Below are positions 14,766 through 22,593 of a stretch of 39,225 nucleotides of DNA, piece after piece; positions within the stretch are counted from its first letter, which is position 1, and every line of letters begins with the position of its first letter. The stretch is from an uncultured Bacteroides sp. (GTDB lineage Bacteria; Bacteroidota; Bacteroidia; Bacteroidales; Bacteroidaceae): contig CABUKU010000030.1 in the NCBI GenBank assembly GCA_902492205.1, forward strand, positions 1 to 39,225, written 5' to 3'. The position numbers and the translations under genes are program-made. The notes below the pieces were generated by a model. It made no database searches. It had not been told where the DNA came from and worked only from the letters and a program-made list of their open reading frames with translations.

Positions 14766-17006
14766 ATGGAGACACTCTATCTTGCAATTTTAATTTTTTT
14801 ATTCATTCTGGCTATATTCGACCTTATGGTAGGAGTCAGTAATGACGCAGTAAATTTTTTAAATTCCGCAATCGGTTCCAAAGCCGCTTCCTTTAAAGTC
14901 ATAATGATCGTTGCCGCTATCGGCATATTTGCCGGAGCATCCTTATCCAACGGTATGATGGACATTGCACGACACGGCATTTATCAACCCGAGCACTTCT
15001 ATTTTGCGGAAATCATGTGTATACTTCTTGCAGTAATGCTCACTGATGTAGTGTTACTCGATGTATTTAACTCAATGGGGATGCCAACCTCTACCACTGT
15101 TTCAATGGTATTCGAACTTTTAGGAGGTACATTTGCACTTGCCATTATCAAAAGCGCCAAGGACAGCACACTCGGATTTGCCGACTTGCTGAATACGGAC
15201 AAAGCACTCTCCGTTATTATGGCAATCTTTGTTTCCGTTGCAATTGCTTTCTTCTTCGGAACAATCGTGCAATGGCTGGCTCGTACCATATTTACTTTCA
15301 ACTACAAAAAGAACATCAAATACACCATTGGATTATTCGGAGGAGTTGCTGCCACAGCCATTATATACTTCATGCTGATAAAAGGTTTGAAAGAAAGCTC
15401 TTTCATGACTCCGGAATATAATGCTTGGGTAAAAGAGAACACTGTGATGCTAGTAGGTTTATGCTTTGTTTTCTTTACTGTTTTGATGCAGATACTCCAT
15501 TGGCTGAAAGTAAACGTATTTAAAGTAGTAGTACTAATGGGTACGTTTTCACTCGCACTTGCTTTCGCAGGCAACGACCTTGTAAACTTCATCGGAGTGC
15601 CTTTAGCCGGATATTCGTCCTATACAGAACTTATAGCACAGGGAAGTGCCGCAACTCCCGATACATTATTGATGACTTCTCTTTTAGGACCTGCAAAAAC
15701 CCCGTGGTATTTCCTTGTGGGAGCGGGTGCTATCATGGTTTTCGCTTTAATAACCTCAAAGAAAGCACAAGCTGTTATTAAAACATCCGTAGACCTTTCC
15801 CGTCAGGATGAAGGTGAAGAAATATTCGGAACCACCCCTATGGCACGTACTCTCGTGCGTGTTAGCATGAACGTTTCCAACAGCATCGTGAAAGTAGTAC
15901 CGGAACCTGCACGGAAATGGATAAATTCTCGTTTCCGTAAAGATGAAGCCATACTTGCCGACGGTGCAGCTTTCGACCTTGTACGTGCATCGGTCAATCT
16001 GGTACTTGCAGGATTACTCATAGCATTGGGAACTTCCTTAAAATTACCTCTTTCCACTACTTATGTAACCTTCATGGTAGCTATGGGTTCTTCTCTGGCA
16101 GACCGTGCTTGGGGACGTGATTCTGCTGTTTATCGCATTACCGGTGTCCTTTCCGTTATTGGCGGTTGGTTCCTCACGGCCGGAGCAGCATTCATCATCT
16201 GTTTTATTGTTGCCATGATCATCTATTTTGCAGGAACAGTAGCAATCGTCATTCTAATCTGTGTAGCTGCTATTTCACTTATCCGCAGCCACGTACTTTA
16301 CAACAAAAAACAAAAGAAAGAGAAAGGTGATCCTACCATTAATAAATTAATGAAGTCCAGTGATTCTGACGAAGCTCTTGAGTTATTACGTATTCATACC
16401 CGCGATGAATTGACTAAAGTGCTTGATTATACGGAAGAAAACTTCAGCCGCACAGTTACCTCCTTCATGAATGAAAGCCTCCGTGGATTACGTAAAGCAA
16501 TGGGAGCCACCAAATTCGAGAAAGGTCAGGTGAAACAAATGAAACGAGTAGGAACTGTAGCCATGTCACGATTAGACAATAACATGGTATTGGACAAAGG
16601 ATTATATTACTATCAAGGTAACGACTTCGCCAGCGAATTGGTTTACAGTATCGGACGAATGGTAGAGCCTTGTCTGGAACACATCGACAACAACTTCAAT
16701 CCGCTTGACAACATACAAAAGGAAGAGTTTACAGAGGTTGCCGATAAGATTACCATCTTCCTACACCGTTGCAAAGACATAGTAGAAGAAAATACTTATG
16801 AAAACTTCGAGCAAGATGTTATCATGGCAAACAATCTCAATAATGCACTTTCACACTTGAAACGTGAGGAACTGAAGCGCATTCAGAATCAAGCCGGAAG
16901 CATTAAGGTCAGCATGGTGTATCTTACCATGATTCAAGAAGCACAAAATATTGTAAGCTATACAATCAACTTACTGAAAGTAAGCCGTAAATTCCAAAAG
17001 GAATAA
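14766..17006 (+). CDS. PiT-family inorganic phosphate transporter with PhoU-like C-terminal domain
   Basis: Low-affinity phosphate permease of the inner membrane, 746 aa, much longer than PitA (about 500). Both copies of the PiT signature are present: GVSNDAVNFLNSAIG (residues 23-37) and GNDLVNFIGVPLAG (from 269). Membrane segments run to about residue 510; a further part of the core (LPLSTTYVTFMVAMGSSLADRAWG) lies near 425. From about 530 to the end is a soluble helical region like PhoU/DUF47 (repeated helices with ESLRGLRKAMGATKFEKGQ), probably a regulatory module fused to the channel. Same strand as ppk1, 75 bases downstream, suggesting linked uptake and storage of phosphate. Confidence 0.9.
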   Translation: METLYLAILIFLFILAIFDLMVGVSNDAVNFLNSAIGSKAASFKVIMIVAAIGIFAGASLSNGMMDIARHGIYQPEHFYFAEIMCILLAVMLTDVVLLDVFNSMGMPTSTTVSMVFELLGGTFALAIIKSAKDSTLGFADLLNTDKALSVIMAIFVSVAIAFFFGTIVQWLARTIFTFNYKKNIKYTIGLFGGVAATAIIYFMLIKGLKESSFMTPEYNAWVKENTVMLVGLCFVFFTVLMQILHWLKVNVFKVVVLMGTFSLALAFAGNDLVNFIGVPLAGYSSYTELIAQGSAATPDTLLMTSLLGPAKTPWYFLVGAGAIMVFALITSKKAQAVIKTSVDLSRQDEGEEIFGTTPMARTLVRVSMNVSNSIVKVVPEPARKWINSRFRKDEAILADGAAFDLVRASVNLVLAGLLIALGTSLKLPLSTTYVTFMVAMGSSLADRAWGRDSAVYRITGVLSVIGGWFLTAGAAFIICFIVAMIIYFAGTVAIVILICVAAISLIRSHVLYNKKQKKEKGDPTINKLMKSSDSDEALELLRIHTRDELTKVLDYTEENFSRTVTSFMNESLRGLRKAMGATKFEKGQVKQMKRVGTVAMSRLDNNMVLDKGLYYYQGNDFASELVYSIGRMVEPCLEHIDNNFNPLDNIQKEEFTEVADKITIFLHRCKDIVEENTYENFEQDVIMANNLNNALSHLKREELKRIQNQAGSIKVSMVYLTMIQEAQNIVSYTINLLKVSRKFQKE

Positions 17007-17016
17007 CGGTACATCA

Positions 17017-17072
17017 TAACCGTTTGCCGGCAGATATTTGACCAATGGTTTATATCTGTTGACAAACGGTTA
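17017..17072 (+). terminator. Hairpin terminator after the phosphate transporter
   Basis: TAACCGTTTG (17017-17026) pairs with CAAACGGTTA (17063-17072); an inner stem CAGATAT (17031-17037) pairs with ATATCTG (17052-17058). A short T-rich tract (TTCTT) follows. It lies just after the stop codon at 17006. Confidence 0.65.
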
Positions 17073-17094
17073 TTCTTAAATGAAATCTTTCCCT

Positions 17095-17125
17095 TATCTT
17101 CGATGCATAAATCATTATTGCATCG
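17095..17125 (+). promoter_or_regulatory. Promoter and inverted repeat before the LytS-type kinase
   Basis: TATCTTCG at 17095-17102 is one base off TAnnTTTG. It runs into a perfect 7-bp dyad CGATGCA (17101-17107), 11 bases, TGCATCG (17119-17125) that ends 3 bases before the ATG. The dyad could be an operator or a leader hairpin hiding the start. Confidence 0.4.
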
Positions 17126-17128
17126 TTC

Positions 17129-18181
17129 ATGAAAAAGAATTTCTTTCTCAACTATAATTTCTGCATCTCTACATTCTGGGTAGCTTTAGGGTTAACCTTT
17201 TGGATGCAGTTTCTTAATGAGACACCGGTCTATCAATTGGAAGCCGGATTATTCACCATTTCTTTCCTTATAGCCAATATTACAGTATCCAACTATCTCA
17301 GCAATCACCTGCTTCCTGTGGCATTGAAAGAAAAACGGATGTGCAGATTCACTTTTCAGTTCATCTTTTTCACTTTGTTACTGGCTCTGCTTCTGGGAGC
17401 TATTATAGAAGGTTTTCGTTTCATGGAACAAAAGGAAATATTCAGGCAAACACAATTCATTTCGGACGGATACAGAAATTTTCTAACAGCTTTAGTCAGT
17501 ATGACTCCCACCGCACTCTGTGTGAACGGAGCACTTTGCGGGCTGCGCTTCTTCAGAGAGCACAACAAAATATTGCAGGTGAACGCCAAACTCGAACGAA
17601 TACATCATGAAGACCAGATTCAATTATTACAAGACCAGATTAATCCCCATTTAATGTTCAATGTCTTGAACCATATTCATATATTGATGCAAAAGAATGT
17701 AGAACTGGCCGATGAACTTCTGCTTCGCTTTGCCGACATACTTCGCTATCAAATCTATGAATGCAACTGCAAGACTGTTCAACTTGAAAAAGAAATCCGT
17801 TACTTAAAAGATGTAATTGAAGTGGAAAAAGCAAGATGGGGGAATGATCTAAAGGTAACTTGCAGTTGGGAAATAGAAAACAAGAAGCAAGAAATCAGTC
17901 CTTTTTTACTTTTACCATTTATTGAAAATGCCTTTAAACATGTATCAAGACTGCCCTTTGAAAATGGATATGTAAATATTGAATTCATCCAACGAAACAG
18001 TGTCTTAAAGCTATCAGTTGAAAACTCTAAATCCGAGCGACTGCTTTCTAAAGATAAAAGCTCAGGAGCAGGTTTGGAAAATATAAAGAAACGCTTACAA
18101 CTTTTGTATCCTAAAAAGCACCAACTGGAAACCAAAGATAACGATAATTCATACTCTATCAATCTTAACATCATACTATAA
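17129..18181 (+). CDS. LytS-type sensor histidine kinase
   Basis: Membrane kinase of 350 aa. Four hydrophobic segments (about residues 10-27, 38-58, 72-95, 116-138) are followed by a short coiled coil and the His_kinase domain of the LytS/YehU class: QINPHLMFNVLNHI with phosphoacceptor His174, LRYQIYE, then an ATPase part with PFLLLPFIENAFKH and GAGLENIKKRL. No extracellular sensor domain is visible, so the membrane region itself probably senses. The LytTR response regulator follows after 5 bases, so the two are co-expressed and almost certainly cognate. Confidence 0.92.
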   Translation: MKKNFFLNYNFCISTFWVALGLTFWMQFLNETPVYQLEAGLFTISFLIANITVSNYLSNHLLPVALKEKRMCRFTFQFIFFTLLLALLLGAIIEGFRFMEQKEIFRQTQFISDGYRNFLTALVSMTPTALCVNGALCGLRFFREHNKILQVNAKLERIHHEDQIQLLQDQINPHLMFNVLNHIHILMQKNVELADELLLRFADILRYQIYECNCKTVQLEKEIRYLKDVIEVEKARWGNDLKVTCSWEIENKKQEISPFLLLPFIENAFKHVSRLPFENGYVNIEFIQRNSVLKLSVENSKSERLLSKDKSSGAGLENIKKRLQLLYPKKHQLETKDNDNSYSINLNIIL

Positions 18182-18186
18182 TCATA

Positions 18187-18924
18187 ATGACCGAAACTAA
18201 AAACAGACCCAACATGCAATGCCTTATTGTGGACGATGAACCGATGGCAAGAGAAGGAATTATTGATTATATCGGCAAATTAGATTTCTTGGAAGTACAA
18301 TCCACTTGTTCATCAGCATTGGAAGCATCGTCTTATTTACAACACAACTCTGTTGATTTACTATTTCTGGACATTAACATGCCTTACTTGTCGGGTATGG
18401 ATTTTCTCGAATCATTGGATAATGCACCGCTTACCATCCTGACTACCGCCTATTCCGAATATGCTTTGGAAGGTTTCAGGCTGCAAGTTGTAGATTACTT
18501 ATTGAAACCTTTTTCATTCAAGCGCTTTCATCAAGCGGCTACCAAAGCCTATCAAATGTTTCTTAGCCGCAACTCATTGCCCGAACCGGCAGAACTGAAT
18601 CCATTCTTGTATATCCGTCAGGCAGAATCTTATCATAAAATCCATTGGAAAGATATTCTTTATGCCGAAGGAATGCAGAATTATGTGAAACTCCACTTCA
18701 CTAAACAGACCCTGATTATACATCAAACCATGAGTTCACTGGAAGAATCATTACCTAAAAATTACTTCTTCCGTACCCATAAATCATATTTAGTAAATAT
18801 CCTCCATATAGATTCTGTTTCCGGTGGAAGAATATTTATCGGTAAGCATGAGATACCCGTATCACGGCAAAAGAAAGAAGAATTATTAAATACCGTGATA
18901 TATAAAAACCTGCTAGGGCAATAA
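18187..18924 (+). CDS. LytTR-family response regulator
   Basis: Cytoplasmic DNA-binding regulator, 245 aa. The receiver domain (about 10-125) has the acidic pocket IVDDEP, the phosphorylated Asp62 in LFLDINMP, a threonine in LTTAY and the lysine in LLKPF. The C-terminal LytTR domain (about 140-240) starts LYIRQAESYHKIHWKDILYAEG and contains NYVKLH and FFRTHKSYLVN. An internal ATG at codon 10 (MQCLIVDDE) is an alternative start. Partner of the LytS kinase just upstream. Targets are unknown; the convergent DUF4469-like and DUF6268-like genes next door are candidates only by proximity. Confidence 0.93.
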   Translation: MTETKNRPNMQCLIVDDEPMAREGIIDYIGKLDFLEVQSTCSSALEASSYLQHNSVDLLFLDINMPYLSGMDFLESLDNAPLTILTTAYSEYALEGFRLQVVDYLLKPFSFKRFHQAATKAYQMFLSRNSLPEPAELNPFLYIRQAESYHKIHWKDILYAEGMQNYVKLHFTKQTLIIHQTMSSLEESLPKNYFFRTHKSYLVNILHIDSVSGGRIFIGKHEIPVSRQKKEELLNTVIYKNLLGQ

Positions 18925-18928
18925 CCTT

Positions 18929-19273
18929 TTAGTTTTCCCGCACAGACAACAAATGCTTGTAGGTAATTACCCAATATCCCGAAGGTTCGGCAACCTCATC
19001 ATATTTTGTAATAATAAGCAATTTATATGAACCGGAAGATAATAATAAGGGTACACGGGTGATAATCCTCCCGGACTCATTTATTATCAATTCCTCATCC
19101 ATTCTTATTAACTTTCCATCACTGCCAAACAAAAAGATACCTCCGAAATCACCTTTCTCCGTAACCTTTATATTCTTTCCACGAATAATCATATCCCATC
19201 CGGGTGTAATTACATTATCGTGCAAATCTGTTGAAGTATCTGTCACCCGTTCGATAGAAGCATATCTTATCAT
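18929..19273 (-). CDS. Small DUF4469-like (Ig-fold) protein
   Basis: 114 aa starting MIRYASIERV. The segment DNVITPGWDMIIRGKNIKV followed by GIFLFGSDGKLI, IINESGRIITRVPLLLSSGSYKLLIITKY resembles the C-terminal DUF4469 domain that in Bacteroidetes usually follows an HU-like DNA-binding domain. Here the domain stands alone: there is no HU-like half and no signal peptide. A longer frame opens at 19324 but would overlap the upstream gene by 32 bases and adds an unrelated hydrophobic start; the ATG at 19271-19273 gives a 19-base gap instead. Probably co-transcribed with the outer-membrane protein gene. Its 3' end is 4 bases from the convergent LytTR gene. Family call is from pattern memory. Confidence 0.55.
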   Translation of the reverse strand: MIRYASIERVTDTSTDLHDNVITPGWDMIIRGKNIKVTEKGDFGGIFLFGSDGKLIRMDEELIINESGRIITRVPLLLSSGSYKLLIITKYDEVAEPSGYWVITYKHLLSVREN

Positions 19274-19292
19274 AATAGTATATCTTTTAAAA

Positions 19293-20204
19293 TTAAAAAC
19301 CATATTTGAAAGCAATAGAAACATATCCCGCTACTTCAAAATTCGGATCGTTATCATCATCACGGAATGTTTGTGCAAACCCTTTCAGGCTTCTGCGGGT
19401 AATCGTTGAAAGGCGGCACCAAGTTCCCCCGGCAGTCAACTGTATCGAGCAGGATTTTCCTAACCTATATTCCGGTTGTATTCCTGAGGAAACCATCATC
19501 TGACCGAATATCATTGACTTACCGTCCACGTCCATTACCGCACTCATACCATCCATTTGTCCCAACAGCAGACCTAATTTAAATCTGTCGGTGAGTTGAA
19601 CTGCACCTTTTATCTCACAGTTTTGTACACAAGAGATAGAAAGTTGGTACTTTCCATTGAGTTTCCAATCAAAATATCCGGCAGGCATAATCATCGGTAT
19701 GCCAAACTGATTGGTAACAGCCACACCAAGCCCCACACTCATATTGGGTTTTATGTGATAAATAGCCACCACCCCACCTGCTCCCAACACATTTTTCCAC
19801 CCTATCTTGTCTTTTTCCGAATAAATTCCTATTCCTGCCATTGCCAACATAGACCATCTTTTCTTTATTGGTGCCAGATAAACCAATCCCAACTGTGCAT
19901 TCAACATATTATCCGGGCACTGTTCACGGGTAAGTTGATGATTGTTCAACCTTGCATAAGACGCATCAACCGCTACCGACCACATTTTAATCCTTTTATC
20001 CTCGTATTGCTTCATATACAAAGGAATATTAACCCCACCGGAGTATTTCAATAAATCTCCCGAACCTCCGGTCTTTTGGCTATCCTTGTCCCGATAAGCA
20101 GAAGAAGTTACATACTCAGTTTTAATATATGCCTGAGCCACACAATCCAAACAAGCCGTCAAACTTCCGATTATCAGTCCCAACATGATAACTGCTTTCT
20201 TCAT
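19293..20204 (-). CDS. DUF6268-like outer-membrane beta-barrel protein
   Basis: 303 aa. Signal peptide MKKAVIMLGLIIGSLTACLDCVAQA with cleavage after the AQA (about residue 25); a cysteine at 18 (LTAC) could instead make it a lipoprotein, but AQA fits a secreted barrel better. The mature part shows alternating hydrophobic strands, many ending in aromatic residues (MLNAQLGLVYLA, MSVGLGVAVTNQF, QLTAGGTWCRLS), and ends in VAGYVSIAFKYGF, a C-terminal aromatic as in outer-membrane barrels. Function unknown. First gene of a pair with the small DUF4469-like gene. Confidence 0.55.
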   Translation of the reverse strand: MKKAVIMLGLIIGSLTACLDCVAQAYIKTEYVTSSAYRDKDSQKTGGSGDLLKYSGGVNIPLYMKQYEDKRIKMWSVAVDASYARLNNHQLTREQCPDNMLNAQLGLVYLAPIKKRWSMLAMAGIGIYSEKDKIGWKNVLGAGGVVAIYHIKPNMSVGLGVAVTNQFGIPMIMPAGYFDWKLNGKYQLSISCVQNCEIKGAVQLTDRFKLGLLLGQMDGMSAVMDVDGKSMIFGQMMVSSGIQPEYRLGKSCSIQLTAGGTWCRLSTITRRSLKGFAQTFRDDDNDPNFEVAGYVSIAFKYGF

Positions 20205-20347
20205 AAATCAATTATTATTTAGTATTTGTAAAGGCAAATATGCACAAAACCTTCAAACCGATAAAAAACATTTGACCAATAGCGCCATCGCGATGACCAA
20301 ACTCGTTTTTTAGTATACAACCCGTTTATTATCTCAACTCCTTTCCC

Positions 20348-20440
20348 TATCTTTGCCCCAATAGCGAAAATAAGCTGCACCTCGGCATAAAAAATGAACA
20401 AGTTCATTTTATTCTACTCTCGGTTTGCATTATCTTTGCA
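20348..20440 (+). promoter_or_regulatory. Tandem promoters and leader element of the ABC-F gene
   Basis: Two perfect TATCTTTG -7 boxes, at 20348-20355 (with TTTA at 20325-20328, spacer 19) and 20431-20438 (with TTTT at 20407-20410, spacer 20). Between them lies a dyad AAAATGAAC-AA-GTTCATTTT (about 20391-20410), and CTCGG occurs on both sides of it (CACCTCGGCA, then CTCTCGGTTTGCA). I recall closely similar segments (the CACCTCGGCA...TCGGTTTGCA frame) upstream of other Bacteroides genes, so this is probably a dispersed promoter-bearing repeat; that part is memory, not shown here. Confidence 0.6.
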
Positions 20441-20460
20441 CCTCATTTTAAAAGACCATT

Positions 20461-22092
20461 ATGATTTCAGTTGACGGACTAACAGTTGAGTTCGGGGGAA
20501 CCACCCTCTTCAGTGACATATCTTTCGTGATTAATGAAAAAGACCGTATCGCCCTTATGGGAAAGAACGGAGCAGGAAAATCAACCTTATTAAAGATATT
20601 GGCAGGTGCACGCCAACCTTCAAAGGGGAAAGTTTCCGCACCAAAGGACAGTGTGATAGCTTATCTTCCACAGCATTTGATGACAGAGGACGGACGCACG
20701 GTGTTTGAAGAAGCAGCACAGGCTTTTTCACATCTGCACGAAATGGAAGCGGAGATAGAACGTCTGAACAAAGAACTGGAAACACGTACCGATTACGAAA
20801 GCGATTCTTACATGGAACTCATTGAGCACGTTTCCACACTGAGCGAAAAATTCTATTCCATAGATGCCACCAATTATGAAGAAGATGTGGAAAAATCATT
20901 GCTCGGACTTGGTTTCAGCCGCGAAGACTTTACCCGTCAGACAAGTGATTTCAGCGGAGGCTGGCGCATGCGTATCGAGCTTGCCAAACTATTATTGCAA
21001 AAACCCGATGTACTTCTACTGGATGAGCCTACTAATCACCTCGATATAGAATCTATCGGCTGGTTGGAAGATTTCCTTATCAACCAAGCAAAAGCGGTAA
21101 TCGTTATCAGTCACGACCGCAAGTTTGTGGACAACATTACCACCCGCACCATTGAAGTGACAATGGGGCGCATCTATGACTATAAAGTAAACTACTCACA
21201 ATATCTGCAACTCCGCAAAGAACGTCGTGAACAGCAACAGAAGCAGTATGAAGACCAACAGAAGATGATTGCCGAAACCAAGGAATTCATTGAACGTTTC
21301 AAAGGGACTTACTCAAAGACACTGCAAGTGCAGAGCCGCGTGAAAATGCTTGAAAAACTGGAATTGGTAGAAGTAGATGAAGAAGACACTTCGGCATTGC
21401 GTTTAAAGTTTCCGCCTTCGCCCCGCAGCGGCAGTTATCCTGTTACCATGGAGGGGGTAGGCAAAACATACGGTGACCATGTGGTATTTAAGAATGCCAG
21501 CCTGATGGTTGAACGGGGCGATAAGGTTGCTTTTGTCGGTAAGAACGGTGAAGGTAAATCCACCCTTGTGAAATGTATCATGAAAGAAATAGAACATGAA
21601 GGTACACTTACCCTAGGGCATAATGTACAAATAGGATACTTTGCACAGAATCAGGCATCCTTGTTGGATGAAAACTTAACAGTTTTCCAGACTATCGACG
21701 ATGTAGCCAAAGGAGACATCCGCAACAAGATACGTGACCTTCTCGGAGCTTTCATGTTTGGGAAAGAAGAATCCGAGAAGAAAGTAAAAGTACTTTCGGG
21801 AGGGGAACGCACCCGTTTGGCTATGGTGAAGTTATTGCTGGAGCCGGTGAACCTGCTCATCCTTGACGAGCCCACCAACCACTTGGATTTAAAAACAAAG
21901 GATATACTAAAACAAGCCCTGATAGATTTCGACGGAACGCTGATTGTAGTATCCCATGACCGTGATTTCCTCGACGGACTGGTTACAAAGGTTTATGAAT
22001 TCGGCAACAAGAAGGTAAAAGAACATCTTTGCGGAATTTATGAATTCCTCGAAACGAAGAAAATGGAGAGCTTACAGGAATTGGAGAAGTAA
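20461..22092 (+). CDS. ABC-F family ATPase (ribosome-associated, YdiF/EttA/Uup class)
   Basis: Soluble protein of 543 aa with two fused ABC domains and no membrane segment. Domain 1: Walker A GKNGAGKST (34-42), signature FSGGWRMR, Walker B LLLDEPTNHLD. A charged helical linker (about 245-310, KERREQQQKQYEDQQKM) corresponds to the ABC-F tRNA-interaction region. Domain 2: Walker A GKNGEGKST near 362, LSGGERTR, LLILDEPTNHLD. ABC-F proteins act at the ribosomal E site as translation factors or as antibiotic protection proteins; which role applies here cannot be told from sequence. The lack of a long C-terminal extension and the core-gene setting favour a housekeeping factor. Confidence 0.93.
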   Translation: MISVDGLTVEFGGTTLFSDISFVINEKDRIALMGKNGAGKSTLLKILAGARQPSKGKVSAPKDSVIAYLPQHLMTEDGRTVFEEAAQAFSHLHEMEAEIERLNKELETRTDYESDSYMELIEHVSTLSEKFYSIDATNYEEDVEKSLLGLGFSREDFTRQTSDFSGGWRMRIELAKLLLQKPDVLLLDEPTNHLDIESIGWLEDFLINQAKAVIVISHDRKFVDNITTRTIEVTMGRIYDYKVNYSQYLQLRKERREQQQKQYEDQQKMIAETKEFIERFKGTYSKTLQVQSRVKMLEKLELVEVDEEDTSALRLKFPPSPRSGSYPVTMEGVGKTYGDHVVFKNASLMVERGDKVAFVGKNGEGKSTLVKCIMKEIEHEGTLTLGHNVQIGYFAQNQASLLDENLTVFQTIDDVAKGDIRNKIRDLLGAFMFGKEESEKKVKVLSGGERTRLAMVKLLLEPVNLLILDEPTNHLDLKTKDILKQALIDFDGTLIVVSHDRDFLDGLVTKVYEFGNKKVKEHLCGIYEFLETKKMESLQELEK

Positions 22093-22096
22093 TCTT

Positions 22097-22178
22097 CCTT
22101 CATCCCCTTCACCACGCTAAAATGGCTTACCCATAGGCAATACGGGGTGAAGGCGAGGGTTCACCGGAGGTGAATGGC
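22097..22178 (-). repeat. Dispersed CCTTCACCC hairpin element, copy C
   Basis: Minus-strand copy starting 5 bases after the ABC-F stop. Read on the minus strand it contains CGCCTTCACCCC, then ATTGCCTAT, and ends GGTGAAGGGGATGAAGG. A small extra hairpin TTCACC-GGA-GGTGAA (22160-22174) is attached. It aligns over about 60 bases with copy D (22400-22459), which has the opposite orientation. Confidence 0.6.
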
Positions 22179-22227
22179 GCTATTTTCAAACGACTTGTTA
22201 TTTATTTAAAACGAAGCATCAATAAAA

Positions 22228-22268
22228 CAAAACGTCCTTACGTTTCAGTAAAACGTAAGGACGTTTTG
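22228..22268. terminator. Perfect 18-bp hairpin, terminator after the ABC-F gene
   Basis: CAAAACGTCCTTACGTTT (22228-22245), 5-base loop, then its exact complement (22251-22268) ending CGTTTTG. A-rich before and T-rich at the 3' arm, so it could stop transcription from both sides. It abuts the 4 x 22-bp array. Confidence 0.75.
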
Positions 22269-22273
22269 TCTGA

Positions 22274-22361
22274 TTACCCTAGAAAGATTTGTCAACCACC
22301 CATGGGATATTCTTTGACTTCCCTAGGGTGATTGTTCAACTTCCCCAGGGTAATTTTTTAA
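22274..22361. repeat. Tandem palindromic array, 4 x 22 bp (CCCTAGGG type)
   Basis: Units at 22274-22295, 22296-22317, 22318-22339 and 22340-22361. Each has a CCCnnGGG-type core (CCCTAGAA, CCCATGGG, CCCTAGGG, CCCCAGGG) and a T-rich half ending in TCAA, TTGA or TTAA. The two outermost halves also form an inverted pair (ATTACCCTAG at the left, CCAGGGTAAT at the right). It lies between the convergent ABC-F and methyltransferase genes, inside the inverted pair of repeat copies C and D. Confidence 0.8.
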
Positions 22362-22399
22362 TCACTGCACTGATTTCTTCTTCACTTCCATTCACTTGT

Positions 22400-22459
22400 C
22401 GCCTTCACCCCACATCGCCTATCCACAAAGCATTTCAGAATATTGAAGGAGGTGAAGGC
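22400..22459 (+). repeat. Dispersed CCTTCACCC hairpin element, copy D
   Basis: Starts CGCCTTCACCCCACATCGCC and ends GAAGGAGGTGAAGGC, so the ends are inverted. It faces copy C across the 22-bp array; the outer span is 363 bases. The remaining sequence to the methyltransferase stop (22460-22593) is AT-rich and holds nothing else I can support. Confidence 0.6.
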
Positions 22460-22593
22460 ATAAATCAAATATTTCGGAGAAGAGTACCAACACGATTTTC
22501 ATATTAACCCATAAAGAAGAAATACATCAGCCCTGATGCAAAAGTAATATTAAACATTTTTTTAAACTACGGCTTGTGACGACAGCTAAATTA

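Noticed and set aside
20461..22092. Antibiotic-resistance ABC-F
   Set aside because: Nothing in the sequence or the surroundings (no mobile element, no leader peptide attenuator) separates it from housekeeping ABC-F factors, so resistance is not claimed.
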